A model generated the notes under the pieces. It was not told the origin of the DNA and searched no databases. It saw only the letters and a list, made by a program, of their open reading frames with translations. 64,000 nt of DNA from Burkholderia lata (lineage in GTDB: Bacteria; Pseudomonadota; Gammaproteobacteria; Burkholderiales; Burkholderiaceae), in assembly GCF_902499335.1 (NCBI RefSeq), contig NZ_CABVQK010000015.1:62001-126000 (forward strand). The letters are read 5' to 3'. Shown here piece by piece: positions 1 through 8,378 of the stretch (position 1 is the first letter of the stretch; each line of letters opens with the position of its first letter). A program made the position numbers and the translations under genes.

Positions 1-24
1 CGGCATGGAGGAGGAGACACCGAG

Positions 25-1227
25 ATGTTCCATTACCTAAAATATTTTCTGTTCCACGTCATCGGCATCGCGTCGGTCGTCGCGTTCGTCGCGGGCGGCC
101 CCTGGATCACCGCCTGTTTCATCGCGCTCGTCGCGTTCTACATCGTCGGCGACGCGATCTGCGGCGACGATACGTCGACACCGGTGCTGCGCCATCCCGG
201 CATCCTGACGTTCCAGCTGTGGATGGCCCTGCCGCTGCTGGCGCTGATCGTCTTCGTGTCGGTCTGGTCGGTCAGCGCGGCCGACCCGCTCGGCTTCGGC
301 GCGCTGATCGAACGATCGACCGGATACGATGCGCTGGCGGCCCGCGCGGCGGCCGGCTGGGGCCATCATGTATCCGGCATGCTGTTGACCGGGCTGATGA
401 TCGGCATGATCGGCACCATTCCCGCGCACGAACTGACGCATCGTACGTGGGACCCGGTGTCGATGTTCATCGGCCGCTGGCTGCTGGCGTTCAGCTTCGA
501 TACGATTTTCTCGATCGAGCACGTGTACGGTCATCACCGCTACGTGTCCACGACGGAAGATCCCGCCACCGCGCCACGCGGCCGCAACGTCTATTTTCAT
601 GTGCTCGCCTCGACGATCAAAGGCAACGTCAGCGCGTGGAAAATCGAGGGAAAGCGCCTGAAGCGCATCCGGCACGGGCTGCTCACGCCGTTCAACGCGG
701 TCATTCGCGGCCACCTGATGAGCGTGTTGCTGATCGCATGCGCATGGGGCGCCGGCGGCTGGCGCACGGCCGCCTATTTCACGCTCTGCGCGCTATGGGG
801 CAAGGCGCTGCTGGAGATCGTCAACTACATGGAGCATTACGGCATCGTTCGCGATCCGGCGACGCCGGTCCAGCCGCGTCACTCGTGGAATACGAACCGG
901 CGCATCAGCTCGTGGTCGATGTTCAACCTGACGCGCCATTCGCATCATCATGCGCAGGGCGAAGTGCCGTATCACGCACTCGAACCGTTTCGCGATGCGC
1001 CGATGATGATCGGCGGCTATCTGACGACCATCGTCGTCGCGATGATTCCGCCGCTCTGGCACCGGCTGATGACGCCCAAGGTGCTCGCATGGGATCGCGT
1101 GCATGCCAGCGAGCGGGAAAGGCACCTCGCGGCCAACGCGAATGCGCGCAGCGGCATCGCCGGGTTCAAGGCCGCGACGGGGTTGCAGGATTTCCGCGTC
1201 TCGGGTGCCGACGCGCGCGGGCGGTGA
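25..1227 (+). CDS. AlkB-like membrane alkane/fatty acid hydroxylase (non-heme di-iron)
   Basis: Predicted integral-membrane di-iron monooxygenase of the AlkB/fatty acid desaturase superfamily, 400 aa. All the histidine boxes are visible: HELTH (135-139), EHVYGHHR (165-172), NYMEHYG (267-273) and LTRHSHHHA (302-310). The HYG motif between boxes two and three is typical of AlkB hydroxylases rather than plain desaturases. Hydrophobic segments lie around residues 5-45, 60-85, 115-135 and 225-262. The start follows a strong GGAGGAGA ribosome site. No rubredoxin gene is seen in the window, so the electron donor must be elsewhere. Genes just downstream are on the opposite strand (SDR, BVMO), which suggests a hydroxylation step feeding alcohol oxidation; the substrate is unknown. 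Confidence 0.85.
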   Translation: MFHYLKYFLFHVIGIASVVAFVAGGPWITACFIALVAFYIVGDAICGDDTSTPVLRHPGILTFQLWMALPLLALIVFVSVWSVSAADPLGFGALIERSTGYDALAARAAAGWGHHVSGMLLTGLMIGMIGTIPAHELTHRTWDPVSMFIGRWLLAFSFDTIFSIEHVYGHHRYVSTTEDPATAPRGRNVYFHVLASTIKGNVSAWKIEGKRLKRIRHGLLTPFNAVIRGHLMSVLLIACAWGAGGWRTAAYFTLCALWGKALLEIVNYMEHYGIVRDPATPVQPRHSWNTNRRISSWSMFNLTRHSHHHAQGEVPYHALEPFRDAPMMIGGYLTTIVVAMIPPLWHRLMTPKVLAWDRVHASERERHLAANANARSGIAGFKAATGLQDFRVSGADARGR

Positions 1228-1342
1228 GCCAGCGATCCCGTACTCGCGCCACGGAAACCGCACGCGTTCCGGCTCGCGAACGCGGCGATTTTCGTGCACC
1301 TTCGTGCGGTGCGGGAGAGCGCCCTCGGGGAGCTCTCCGTCA

Positions 1343-2113
1343 TCACGAGATCGAGAATCCGCCGTCGATCGGGAAGATCTGCCCCGTCGTCGTCCGCGAT
1401 TCGTCGGAGGCCAGGTAGAGCGCCGTCAGCGCAACCTCCTTCGGGTCGATCAGGCCCAGCAGCTGGCGCTCGCCGGTCTTGTTGATCACGTCGGGCTGCG
1501 ACTTGAGCAGCCCGGCCACGCGCGCCGTGACCGTCACGGCCGGCGCGACCGCGTTCACGCGAATCCGATGCGGTGCGTACTCGACGGCCATCGAGCGCGT
1601 GATCGCCGAGATGCCGCCCTTCGCGGCCGTGTACGCATCCTTGCCGCGCGTGCCGACCAGCGCGAACACCGAGCTGCTGTTGATGACCGAGCCGCCGCCG
1701 GTCTTCAGCATCGCCGCGATCCCGTACTTGCACGTGATCCACGTACCGAACAGGTCGAGCTTGATCGCACGCCAGAACTCGTCGGCCGGACAATCCGTCA
1801 CCTGCGCGTCGACCGACGTCGAGCCGCCCGCGTTGTTGTACAGCACGTCGATCCGCCCGGCGAACTCGAGCGCCGTTGCAATCGCGTCGCGCACGCTGTC
1901 CTCGCTCGTGACGTCGGTTCGCACGAACGTCGCGGAGCCGCCCGCCGCGCGAATCGCGTCGACGGTCGCCTGCCCGCTCTGCGGGTCGAATTCGGCCACG
2001 ACGACCGTCGCCCCCTCGCTGGCGAACAGCTCGGCCGCCGCGCGCCCGATCCCTGCCCCGGCGCCCGTGATGAACGCGACCTTGCCGGCCACGCGTCCGT
2101 TGATGTTGCTCAT
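1343..2113 (-). CDS. SDR family NAD(P)-dependent oxidoreductase
   Basis: Classical short-chain dehydrogenase, 256 aa. The cofactor motif TGAGAGIG is at 16-23, NNAG follows the DVLY strand, a Ser-rich SSSV precedes the catalytic YTAAK, and the C-terminus is IDGGFSIS. Its ATG overlaps the stop of the upstream BVMO gene (ATGA, 4 bases), so the two are almost certainly co-translated. A role in alcohol/ketone interconversion next to the BVMO is inferred: the SDR would supply the ketone that the BVMO turns into an ester or lactone. Confidence 0.9.
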   Translation of the reverse strand: MSNINGRVAGKVAFITGAGAGIGRAAAELFASEGATVVVAEFDPQSGQATVDAIRAAGGSATFVRTDVTSEDSVRDAIATALEFAGRIDVLYNNAGGSTSVDAQVTDCPADEFWRAIKLDLFGTWITCKYGIAAMLKTGGGSVINSSSVFALVGTRGKDAYTAAKGGISAITRSMAVEYAPHRIRVNAVAPAVTVTARVAGLLKSQPDVINKTGERQLLGLIDPKEVALTALYLASDESRTTTGQIFPIDGGFSIS

Positions 2114-3768
2114 GCTGCATCTCCAATCGTTTCGTTCTGCGATTCGGTTTCTCGATCATCGGCCCGTGTCAGCACGAAGCCCGCATAGCCGGCCGCCGCG
2201 ACGTCGTCGCACTTCTTGCGGTAGTTGCCGTGTCCGCCCAGATACGGCAGGAACACCTGCGGCTTGCCCGGCACGTTCGCGCCGACGTACCACGAGTTCG
2301 CCTTCAGATAGAGCGTCTTCGCAACGACGTCCTGCACGTGCTGCATCCAGTCCTCTTCCGCCTGCTGGCCGGCGTCGATCCGGTCGATGCCCGCGCCGCG
2401 CAGGTCGGTCATGCAGCGCGCGATCCAGTCGATGTGCTGCTCGATGCTCATCGACATGTTCGCGAGCGGCCCCGGGCTGCCCGGCCCCGTCACGGTGAAC
2501 AGGTTCGGGAAGCCGCTCGTCATCAGGCCGAGATAGGTCTTCGCGCCGTTCGCCCACTTGTCGGTCAGCGGGCGGCCGTTCACGCCGCGCACGTCGATAT
2601 GCGTGAGTGCGCCCGTCAGCGCGTCGTAGCCGGTGGCGTAGATCAGCACGTCGAGTTCGTGCAGCCCTTCGCTCGTCACGATCCCTTCGGGCACCACGCG
2701 ATCGATCGGCGTCTGCTTCAGGTCGACCAGCGTCACGTCGTCGCGGTTGTACACGCTGTAGTACGTGTCGCCGAGGCACGGGCGTTTCGTGCCGAACGGG
2801 AAGCCGCGCGGCATCAGTTTCTCCGCCACCGCCGGGTCCTGCACCGTCTCGCGGATCTTGCCGCGAATGAACTCGGCCACCGTATCGTTCGCGGCCTCGT
2901 TCGACAGGATGTCGCCGTAACACATGCGAAAACCGAGCAGCTGGCTGTTCTCCCACGCGTTCTCGTATTTCTTCTGGCGCTCTTCCGGCGTCGCATCCAG
3001 CGCCGATTCCACCGGGAACGGCACCGCGATGCCGAAGCGCGTGAGACGGCTCACTGCGCGCCGCTCCGGATACGTCGCCCGCACGCGGGCCCGCATCTCG
3101 GGCGTCAGCGGATGATTCTTCGCCGGCACCACGTACACGGCCGTGCGCTGGAACACCGTCAGGTGCTTGCACTTGCCGGCGAGCGCCTGGATCACCTGGA
3201 TGCCCGACGAACCCGTGCCGATCACGCCGACGCGCTTGTTGCTGAAGTCGATTTCATGATGCGGCCAGCGGCCCGTGTGATGGCTTTCACCGGCGAACGT
3301 GTCGATCCCCGGGATTTCGGGCGGCTTCGGCACCGACAGCACGCCCGTTGCAGGCACGAAGAAACGTGCATGCGTGACCTTGCCGTCCGATGTCGTCACG
3401 CGCCAGATATTCCGCTGCTCGTCGAACACCGCGGATTCGACCCGCGTATTGAAGCGGACATGCCGGCGCAGGTTGAAGCGGTCGGCGACGTGGTTCAGGT
3501 AGCGCATCAGTTCCGCGGAGGTCGGATAGCGCTCCGGCCAGTCCCATTCGTCCTGCAGCTCCGGCGAAAACGAATACGAGTAGTCCCAGCACTCGAGATC
3601 CACGCGCGCGCCCGGGTAGCGATTCCAGTACCAGGTGCCGCCGACGCCGTCGCCCGATTCGAATGCCTGGATCCGGAAACCCGCGTCGGTGAGCCGCTTG
3701 ATCGCATACAGCCCGCCGAAGCCGGCACCGACGACGACGGCATCCAGCACGTCGAGAGGTTGGTTCAT
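2110..3768 (-). CDS. Baeyer-Villiger monooxygenase (flavin-containing)
   Basis: Type I Baeyer-Villiger monooxygenase, 552 aa, which inserts oxygen into a ketone using FAD and NADPH. Visible signatures are the FAD Rossmann motif GAGFGG (14-19), the BVMO fingerprint FxGxxxHxxxWP (F158, G160, H164, W168, P169) and the second nucleotide motif GTGSSG (184-189). The frame stays open 56 codons further upstream, but the ATG at 3768 is chosen because AAGGAGA lies just before it and the Rossmann fold begins at once. It is the first gene of a two-gene unit with the SDR at 1343-2113, and is divergent from the SnoaL-like gene at 4014. Confidence 0.92.
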   Translation of the reverse strand: MNQPLDVLDAVVVGAGFGGLYAIKRLTDAGFRIQAFESGDGVGGTWYWNRYPGARVDLECWDYSYSFSPELQDEWDWPERYPTSAELMRYLNHVADRFNLRRHVRFNTRVESAVFDEQRNIWRVTTSDGKVTHARFFVPATGVLSVPKPPEIPGIDTFAGESHHTGRWPHHEIDFSNKRVGVIGTGSSGIQVIQALAGKCKHLTVFQRTAVYVVPAKNHPLTPEMRARVRATYPERRAVSRLTRFGIAVPFPVESALDATPEERQKKYENAWENSQLLGFRMCYGDILSNEAANDTVAEFIRGKIRETVQDPAVAEKLMPRGFPFGTKRPCLGDTYYSVYNRDDVTLVDLKQTPIDRVVPEGIVTSEGLHELDVLIYATGYDALTGALTHIDVRGVNGRPLTDKWANGAKTYLGLMTSGFPNLFTVTGPGSPGPLANMSMSIEQHIDWIARCMTDLRGAGIDRIDAGQQAEEDWMQHVQDVVAKTLYLKANSWYVGANVPGKPQVFLPYLGGHGNYRKKCDDVAAAGYAGFVLTRADDRETESQNETIGDAA

Positions 3769-3903
3769 GTTGGGTGTCTCCTTTGAAATGATTGCGTTTC
3801 GCAGGAACCCATTGAAAGACCGCATGCCCGCTTGCATCAACGGCGACGGTGCGGCCTTGCCGTACATTGAAATCGGCCGTCGCCGGCCGCCGGCCGCGCG
3901 CTG

Positions 3904-3941
3904 CGGCAAACCCGATGAAATTTCAAAGTACGGCAAACCCG
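3904..3941. promoter_or_regulatory. Putative operator: palindrome bracketed by direct repeats
   Basis: In the 245-base divergent region between the BVMO and SnoaL-like genes there is a perfect 10-bp palindrome, TGAAATTTCA (3916-3925). It is flanked by two exact copies of CGGCAAACCCG (3904-3914 and 3931-3941). The arrangement looks like a bidirectional control site. The palindrome resembles operators of IclR-family regulators, and two IclR genes lie 2.7-4.4 kb downstream; that link is inference. Confidence 0.45.
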
Positions 3942-4013
3942 CGCGATGCGCGTTGACGCGATACGCACCGGCTCTTCATCGTTGATGCCATCAAACGAAA
4001 GGAGACCCATGCC

Positions 4014-4586
4014 GTGTCCGACGCCATGCAACGACTGATCGACAAGGACCTGATCCGCGACGTGATGCTGCGCTACGCACGCGGTGTCGACCGTCGCGAC
4101 TGGGCGCTCGTGCGCGCCGCCTTCTTCGAGGACGGCGAAGACGACCACGCGGATTTCAAGGGCACGCGCGACGCCTTCATCGCGTGGGTGCGCGAGCGGC
4201 ACGATGCGCCCGGCCTGCTGACCTCCACGCACTTTCTCGGCAACTGCCTCGTGGAACTCGCGTCCGACAGCGTCGCCGCGGTCGAGACGTATTTCTTCGC
4301 GCGGCTGGAAATCGCGCCGCAAGCGAGCGAACACCGCTCGATGCTCGATGCAAAGCACGCCGGCAGCACGCACAACAGCCGGGTCGAGGTGTTCGGCCGC
4401 TACGTCGACCGCTTCGAGAAGCGCAACGGCGAATGGCGGATCGCACGGCGGCGCACCGTATTCGACGCCATCCAGTCGCAACTCGTCGATCCGGCCGACA
4501 GCGTACTCAACCCGGCCTGGACGCTCGGCCGCCGCGGCCCGGACGATCCGGTGTTCGCCGTACGCGCGGCAGCCGGCCTGGGCTGA
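4014..4586 (+). CDS. SnoaL-like (NTF2 fold) protein
   Basis: 190-aa protein resembling the SnoaL_4 group of the NTF2-like fold (small dehydratases, isomerases or hydroxylation accessory proteins). Typical opening: a helix with DKDLIRDVMLRYARGVDRRDW, then a short acidic loop and a curved-sheet pattern ending in a GEWRIARRRTVFDA strand. The start is GTG at 4014: an ATG at 4009 in another frame stops after nine codons, and GGAG at about 4001 is well placed for the GTG. It begins a co-directional series with the SDR at 4643 and the esterase at 5602. Exact reaction unknown. Confidence 0.8.
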   Translation: MSDAMQRLIDKDLIRDVMLRYARGVDRRDWALVRAAFFEDGEDDHADFKGTRDAFIAWVRERHDAPGLLTSTHFLGNCLVELASDSVAAVETYFFARLEIAPQASEHRSMLDAKHAGSTHNSRVEVFGRYVDRFEKRNGEWRIARRRTVFDAIQSQLVDPADSVLNPAWTLGRRGPDDPVFAVRAAAGLG

Positions 4587-4642
4587 CACGCCGCAGCGCG
4601 GGCAGCCGGGCGGCGGCAAATACAAAATCAAAGGAGGAATAC

Positions 4643-5434
4643 ATGGAATTGCGCAGAAACGTGCTCGTGGTGGGCGGTGCCGGCGGCATCGGCGCGGCCT
4701 GCTGTGCGGCGCTCTCGGCGACGTGGAACCCGATCGTGGTCGACCGCGACGCGCAGGCCGCCGAACGCGTGGCGGCCGAAACGGGCGGCCGCGCGTACGG
4801 GCTCGACGTCGGCGACGTCAACGGCATCGAACGGTGCATCGACACCGTCGAACGCGAATGCGGCGACATCGACGCCCTTGTGTTCGCGGCCGGCGTGATC
4901 CCGCCCGCGCAAGGCCCGCTGCAGGCCGACCTGCCAGCCTGGGACCACATCATGGACATCAACGCGCGCGGCGCCTACGCGGTCTGCCGTGCAGTCGGGC
5001 TACGCATGGCGTCGCGCGGGCGCGGCAGCATCGTGATGCTGTCGTCGCTCGCCGGGATGGTCTCGACGCCCCATCTCGCCTACGGCCCGTCGAAAGCCGC
5101 GATGATCAATCTCGCGGGCTCGCTCGCCGTCTATCTCGGCCGGCAGGGCGTGCGCGTGAACGCCGTGTCGCCGGGGCCCGTCCGCACACCCGTGATCGAG
5201 GCCAGCTATGCACGCGGCGAACGCGATCCCGCCGTGATGGCGCGCCAGACCGCGCTCGGCCGCGTGATCACGCCCGACGAACTGGCCGGACCGATCGCGT
5301 TCCTGTTGTCCGACGCGGCCTCCGCGATTACCGGCACCAACCTCGTCGTCGATGCCGGCGCAACCGCCACGCTCGGCTGGAACCTGTTCGGCGGCGTGGA
5401 CGCCGTGCTCGGCGCATTGCAGCCGCCGCGATAG
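4643..5434 (+). CDS. SDR family oxidoreductase
   Basis: Short-chain dehydrogenase, 263 aa, starting MELRRNVLVVGGAGGIGAA. The glycine motif is GGAGGIG rather than the usual TGxxxGIG, so the first Thr is replaced by Gly. SSLAGMVST and YGPSKAAMINL give the catalytic Ser and YxxxK. The PGPVRTPVIEA segment and C-terminal VDAGATATLGW are typical. The ATG has an excellent AAAGGAGGA ribosome site. It lies 56 bases after the SnoaL-like gene and is probably in the same transcript. Confidence 0.88.
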   Translation: MELRRNVLVVGGAGGIGAACCAALSATWNPIVVDRDAQAAERVAAETGGRAYGLDVGDVNGIERCIDTVERECGDIDALVFAAGVIPPAQGPLQADLPAWDHIMDINARGAYAVCRAVGLRMASRGRGSIVMLSSLAGMVSTPHLAYGPSKAAMINLAGSLAVYLGRQGVRVNAVSPGPVRTPVIEASYARGERDPAVMARQTALGRVITPDELAGPIAFLLSDAASAITGTNLVVDAGATATLGWNLFGGVDAVLGALQPPR

Positions 5435-5539
5435 GCCGGCTCGCCCTTCGCATCGGCGGGCCGACAGCGCGGCGGGACGCCATGCGACGCACGCCGGCGA
5501 AACCGCTCGCCTGACACGACAACATCACGGAGACACAAC

Positions 5540-5605
5540 ATGGACCACTCGACCGCCTCGCACGGCGCCCCGCTTCGCCCCGCCGCCCGGAGGTCGCCAT
5601 CATGA
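5540..5605 (+). CDS. Possible 21-aa leader peptide coupled to the esterase gene
   Basis: ATG at 5540 is preceded by CGGAGACA, the same ribosome-site style as the neighbouring real genes. It opens a 21-codon frame rich in Ser, Arg, Pro and His. Its TGA (5603-5605) overlaps the ATG of the esterase at 5602 as ATGA, so translation of the two would be coupled. It may be a leader peptide or the remnant of a gene; composition gives no function. Nothing beyond the ribosome site and the overlap supports it. Confidence 0.3.
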   Translation: MDHSTASHGAPLRPAARRSPS

Positions 5606-6537
5606 GTCTCGACGCCGCCACCCGGGCGTTCATGGACAAGCTCGCCGCGACGCCATCGAAGCCGCGCCACCTGGTGACGCCGGACGAGGCGCGCGCGGCG
5701 TTTGCCCGCATCGGCACGATCCTGTCTCCCGGCGCCGACGTGCGCACCACCACCGCGCTCGACATCCCGGTCGACGGCGGCACGCTCCGTGCGCGGCTGT
5801 TCGTGCCGGACGAGCGCCCGCAGGCATTGCTCGTGTACTTCCACGGCGGCGGCTGGGTCGTCGGCGGGATCGACGCCTTCACGCCACTGTGCCGGGAAAT
5901 CGCCGCCGGCGCGGGTGTCGCGGTGGCGCTCGTCGAATACCGGAAGGCGCCGGAACATCCGTTCCCGGGGCCGGTACACGACGCGTGGCAGGCCACGCAA
6001 TGGCTCGCCGCGCAGGTCGCGCTGCTCGGTGCGGAACTGCCGGTATTCGTCGGAGGAGACAGTGCGGGCGCCAACCTCGCGATCGCGGTGACGCTGCTCG
6101 CCCGCCGCGAGGGCACGATGTCGTTCGCCGGCCAGCTGCTCGTCTATCCGGTGACCGACTGCGTGTTCGACCGGCCCTCGTATGTCGCCGCCGAGAACCA
6201 GCTGCTGACCACGCGCGACGCGATGATGTGGTACTGGAATCACTACGCGCCGGGCGACGCGGCCCGGCATTCGAGCCTCGCGTCGCCGCTGCGGGAAGCC
6301 GACCTGTCCGGCCTGCCGGAAGCGATCGTCGTGACCGCCGAGCACGACGTGTTGCGCGATGAAGGAGAGGCGTATGCGCAGCGCCTCGAACAGGCCGGCG
6401 TACCGGTTCATCATCGCCGTGCGCAGGGGCAGATGCACGGCTTTCTGATGATGATTGGCGTGCTGCCCGGCAGCCGCGACGGCCTCGAATTCGTGTGCGA
6501 ACGACTCCGCGATCTCGTCGCGCGATCGTCGCGCTGA
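5602..6537 (+). CDS. Alpha/beta hydrolase, HSL-type esterase
   Basis: Hormone-sensitive-lipase-type carboxylesterase, 311 aa. Oxyanion motif HGGG follows the LLVYF strand. The nucleophile elbow is GGDSAGAN, the acid is in EHDVLRDEG and the catalytic His is in QMHGF, so the triad is complete. No signal peptide, so cytoplasmic. Next to a BVMO, opening of the ester or lactone product is a reasonable inferred role. The start overlaps the stop of a 21-codon frame (ATGA). Confidence 0.9.
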   Translation: MSLDAATRAFMDKLAATPSKPRHLVTPDEARAAFARIGTILSPGADVRTTTALDIPVDGGTLRARLFVPDERPQALLVYFHGGGWVVGGIDAFTPLCREIAAGAGVAVALVEYRKAPEHPFPGPVHDAWQATQWLAAQVALLGAELPVFVGGDSAGANLAIAVTLLARREGTMSFAGQLLVYPVTDCVFDRPSYVAAENQLLTTRDAMMWYWNHYAPGDAARHSSLASPLREADLSGLPEAIVVTAEHDVLRDEGEAYAQRLEQAGVPVHHRRAQGQMHGFLMMIGVLPGSRDGLEFVCERLRDLVARSSR

Positions 6538-6661
6538 CGCGCCGGGCATGCCTCCGGGCTCGCCCCAGCGTCACGATCGGCGCGATGGTAGTACGATTCG
6601 ACCAGCAACGCGCAACGGGCCCGCACGCGGCCCGCGATCGAACGAACCGACGGAGACACTC

Positions 6662-7531
6662 ATGCAACCCGGCAGATCCATGCCGACGCACGTCGATGCG
6701 AGGTCCGGCAACGGCCCGCACGGCGTCGACACCGTGTGGCCGAAACCGCCGCGCGGCGAGCGTGCGCCGAGCAGCACGATGGTGACGCCCCTCGCGCGCG
6801 GGCTGTCGATCCTGTCGGTGTTCGGCCCGGGACATGCGTGGCTCGGCAACCTGGAGATCGCGCACGCCACCGGCATTCCGGCGCCGACCGTGCTGCGGCT
6901 GCTGCGCTCGCTCGTCGCGCTCGGCTACCTGCATCACGACAAGGCGAGCCGGAAATATTCGCTGGCCGCCGCATCACTGGCGCTCGGCTACGCGGCCGTC
7001 TCCGATCCCGATCTTCAGCGGGTCGCCGGCATCGAGATGCGCAAGTTCGCCGAGGCGACCGATACCTGCGTGCTGCTCGGCACGCGCGACCGGTCCGACA
7101 TCCTGATCCTCGACGTCCAGATCGGCAGCCGCGTCGTGCTCAACCTGCAGCTGCAGCCCGGCATGCGCATGCATATCGCCTATTCGCTGATGGGATGGTC
7201 GCTGCTTGCCGTGCTGCCGGAATCGGAGCGCAGCTATCTGCTGAGCGAACTCGAGCGGCGGCCCGACGACAACTGGCCGACCATCGGGCGCCGGATGCAC
7301 GAAAAAATCGCGCAGGTGCGCGAACTCGGCTTCGGCATGCTGCACGGCGAATGGGAAGAGGAACTCGCGTGCGTCGCGACACCGCTGGTGCTACCCGATC
7401 GCCCGCCGCTGGTGCTCGGCTGTGTCGGCCGCACCGCGCGCCTCGCCCAGGCGCGGATCGAACGGGAGCTCGGGCCGCGGCTCGTCGCGATTGCGCAGAC
7501 GCTGCGCGATCGCGTGCCGCGCCAAAGCTGA
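6662..7531 (+). CDS. IclR family transcriptional regulator
   Basis: 289-aa IclR-type regulator: a roughly 40-residue Pro/Arg-rich leader, the winged helix (TPLARGLSILSVF, then LEIAHATGIPAPTVLRLLRSLVALGYL), and the IclR effector domain (VAGIEMRKFAEATDTCVLLGTRD through AQTLRDRV). The ATG at 6662 follows CGGAGACAC. It is immediately upstream of a second, broken IclR gene. It probably controls the surrounding hydroxylase/BVMO/esterase genes; the bracketed TGAAATTTCA palindrome near 3920 is a candidate target. Confidence 0.9.
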   Translation: MQPGRSMPTHVDARSGNGPHGVDTVWPKPPRGERAPSSTMVTPLARGLSILSVFGPGHAWLGNLEIAHATGIPAPTVLRLLRSLVALGYLHHDKASRKYSLAAASLALGYAAVSDPDLQRVAGIEMRKFAEATDTCVLLGTRDRSDILILDVQIGSRVVLNLQLQPGMRMHIAYSLMGWSLLAVLPESERSYLLSELERRPDDNWPTIGRRMHEKIAQVRELGFGMLHGEWEEELACVATPLVLPDRPPLVLGCVGRTARLAQARIERELGPRLVAIAQTLRDRVPRQS

Positions 7532-7546
7532 AGGCGCAGGAGCACG

Positions 7547-8342
7547 ATGACAGATCCGTCGAATCATGCCGAAGCCGCGCCGCCCGAGCCCGCGCAGGTC
7601 ACGCTCACGCTCGACCGCGGCCTTCAGTTACTGCGCGCGTTTCATGCCGAACGCGCGCCGCTGACCAATGGCGAACTGGCGCAGCGCACCGGGATGTCCC
7701 GGTCGGCGGTGTCCCGCCTCACGTCGACGCTGATCCAGCTCGGGTATATCCGCCGTGTCGCGGGCGGCACGCGCTTCGAGCTGGCGACGGGCGTCTTCGG
7801 CATCGGGCATGCGTACCTCGAAACCAATCCCGTCACGCGGCTCGCGCATCCGCTGATGCAGCAATGTGTCCGTCGCGCTCGCCACGGGCGATGGCCTCGA
7901 CATGCTGTACATCGCGCATCGCACGAGTTCGGGCATCGCGACACTGCGGCTCGGCGTCGGCTCGTTGCTGCCGATGGGCCTGACGGCGATCGGGCGTGCG
8001 TGGCTATGGGGGCTGCCCGACCATCTGCGGCAGGAATATGTCGCGCGGCTGCTGGATGCCGCGGGGGCACAGCGCGACGCGATGCGCTCCGGCATCGACC
8101 ACGCGTTCGGGGATCTTCGCGAGAACGGCGTGTGCATGTCGTACGGCGAATACCAGCGCAACGCGTACGGCATCGCATTGCCGATGAGCGTCGGCGCCGC
8201 AGCCACGCCGATGTCGCTGAGCTGCGGCGCGATCAAGGCCCATGCCGACATCGACGCCATCCGGCGGCGCATCGTGCCGGCGCTCAAGCAGGCCGCGCTC
8301 GATCTCGAGGAAGTGTTGCGCGACGTTCGCTACGAACCGTGA
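7547..8342 (+). pseudogene. IclR family regulator, frameshifted
   Basis: A second IclR gene, starting 15 bases after the first. The N-terminal half (7547 to about 7863) carries an intact winged helix (LDRGLQLLRAFHAERAPLTNGELAQRTGMSR...) through PLMQQ. The effector domain continues in a different frame from about 7866 (VSVALATGDGLDMLYIAHRT) to the stop at 8340-8342. In the starting frame the sequence after PLMQQ turns into Arg-rich nonsense. About five to six residues expected between PLMQQ and VSVAL are also missing, so this looks like a small out-of-frame deletion rather than a single-base reading error. No slippery heptamer is visible. Probably inactive, unless the DNA-binding half is made alone. 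Confidence 0.75.
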
Positions 8343-8378
8343 TCGCACACGCGGAGCACCGGCGCGGTTCGCCGTGCG

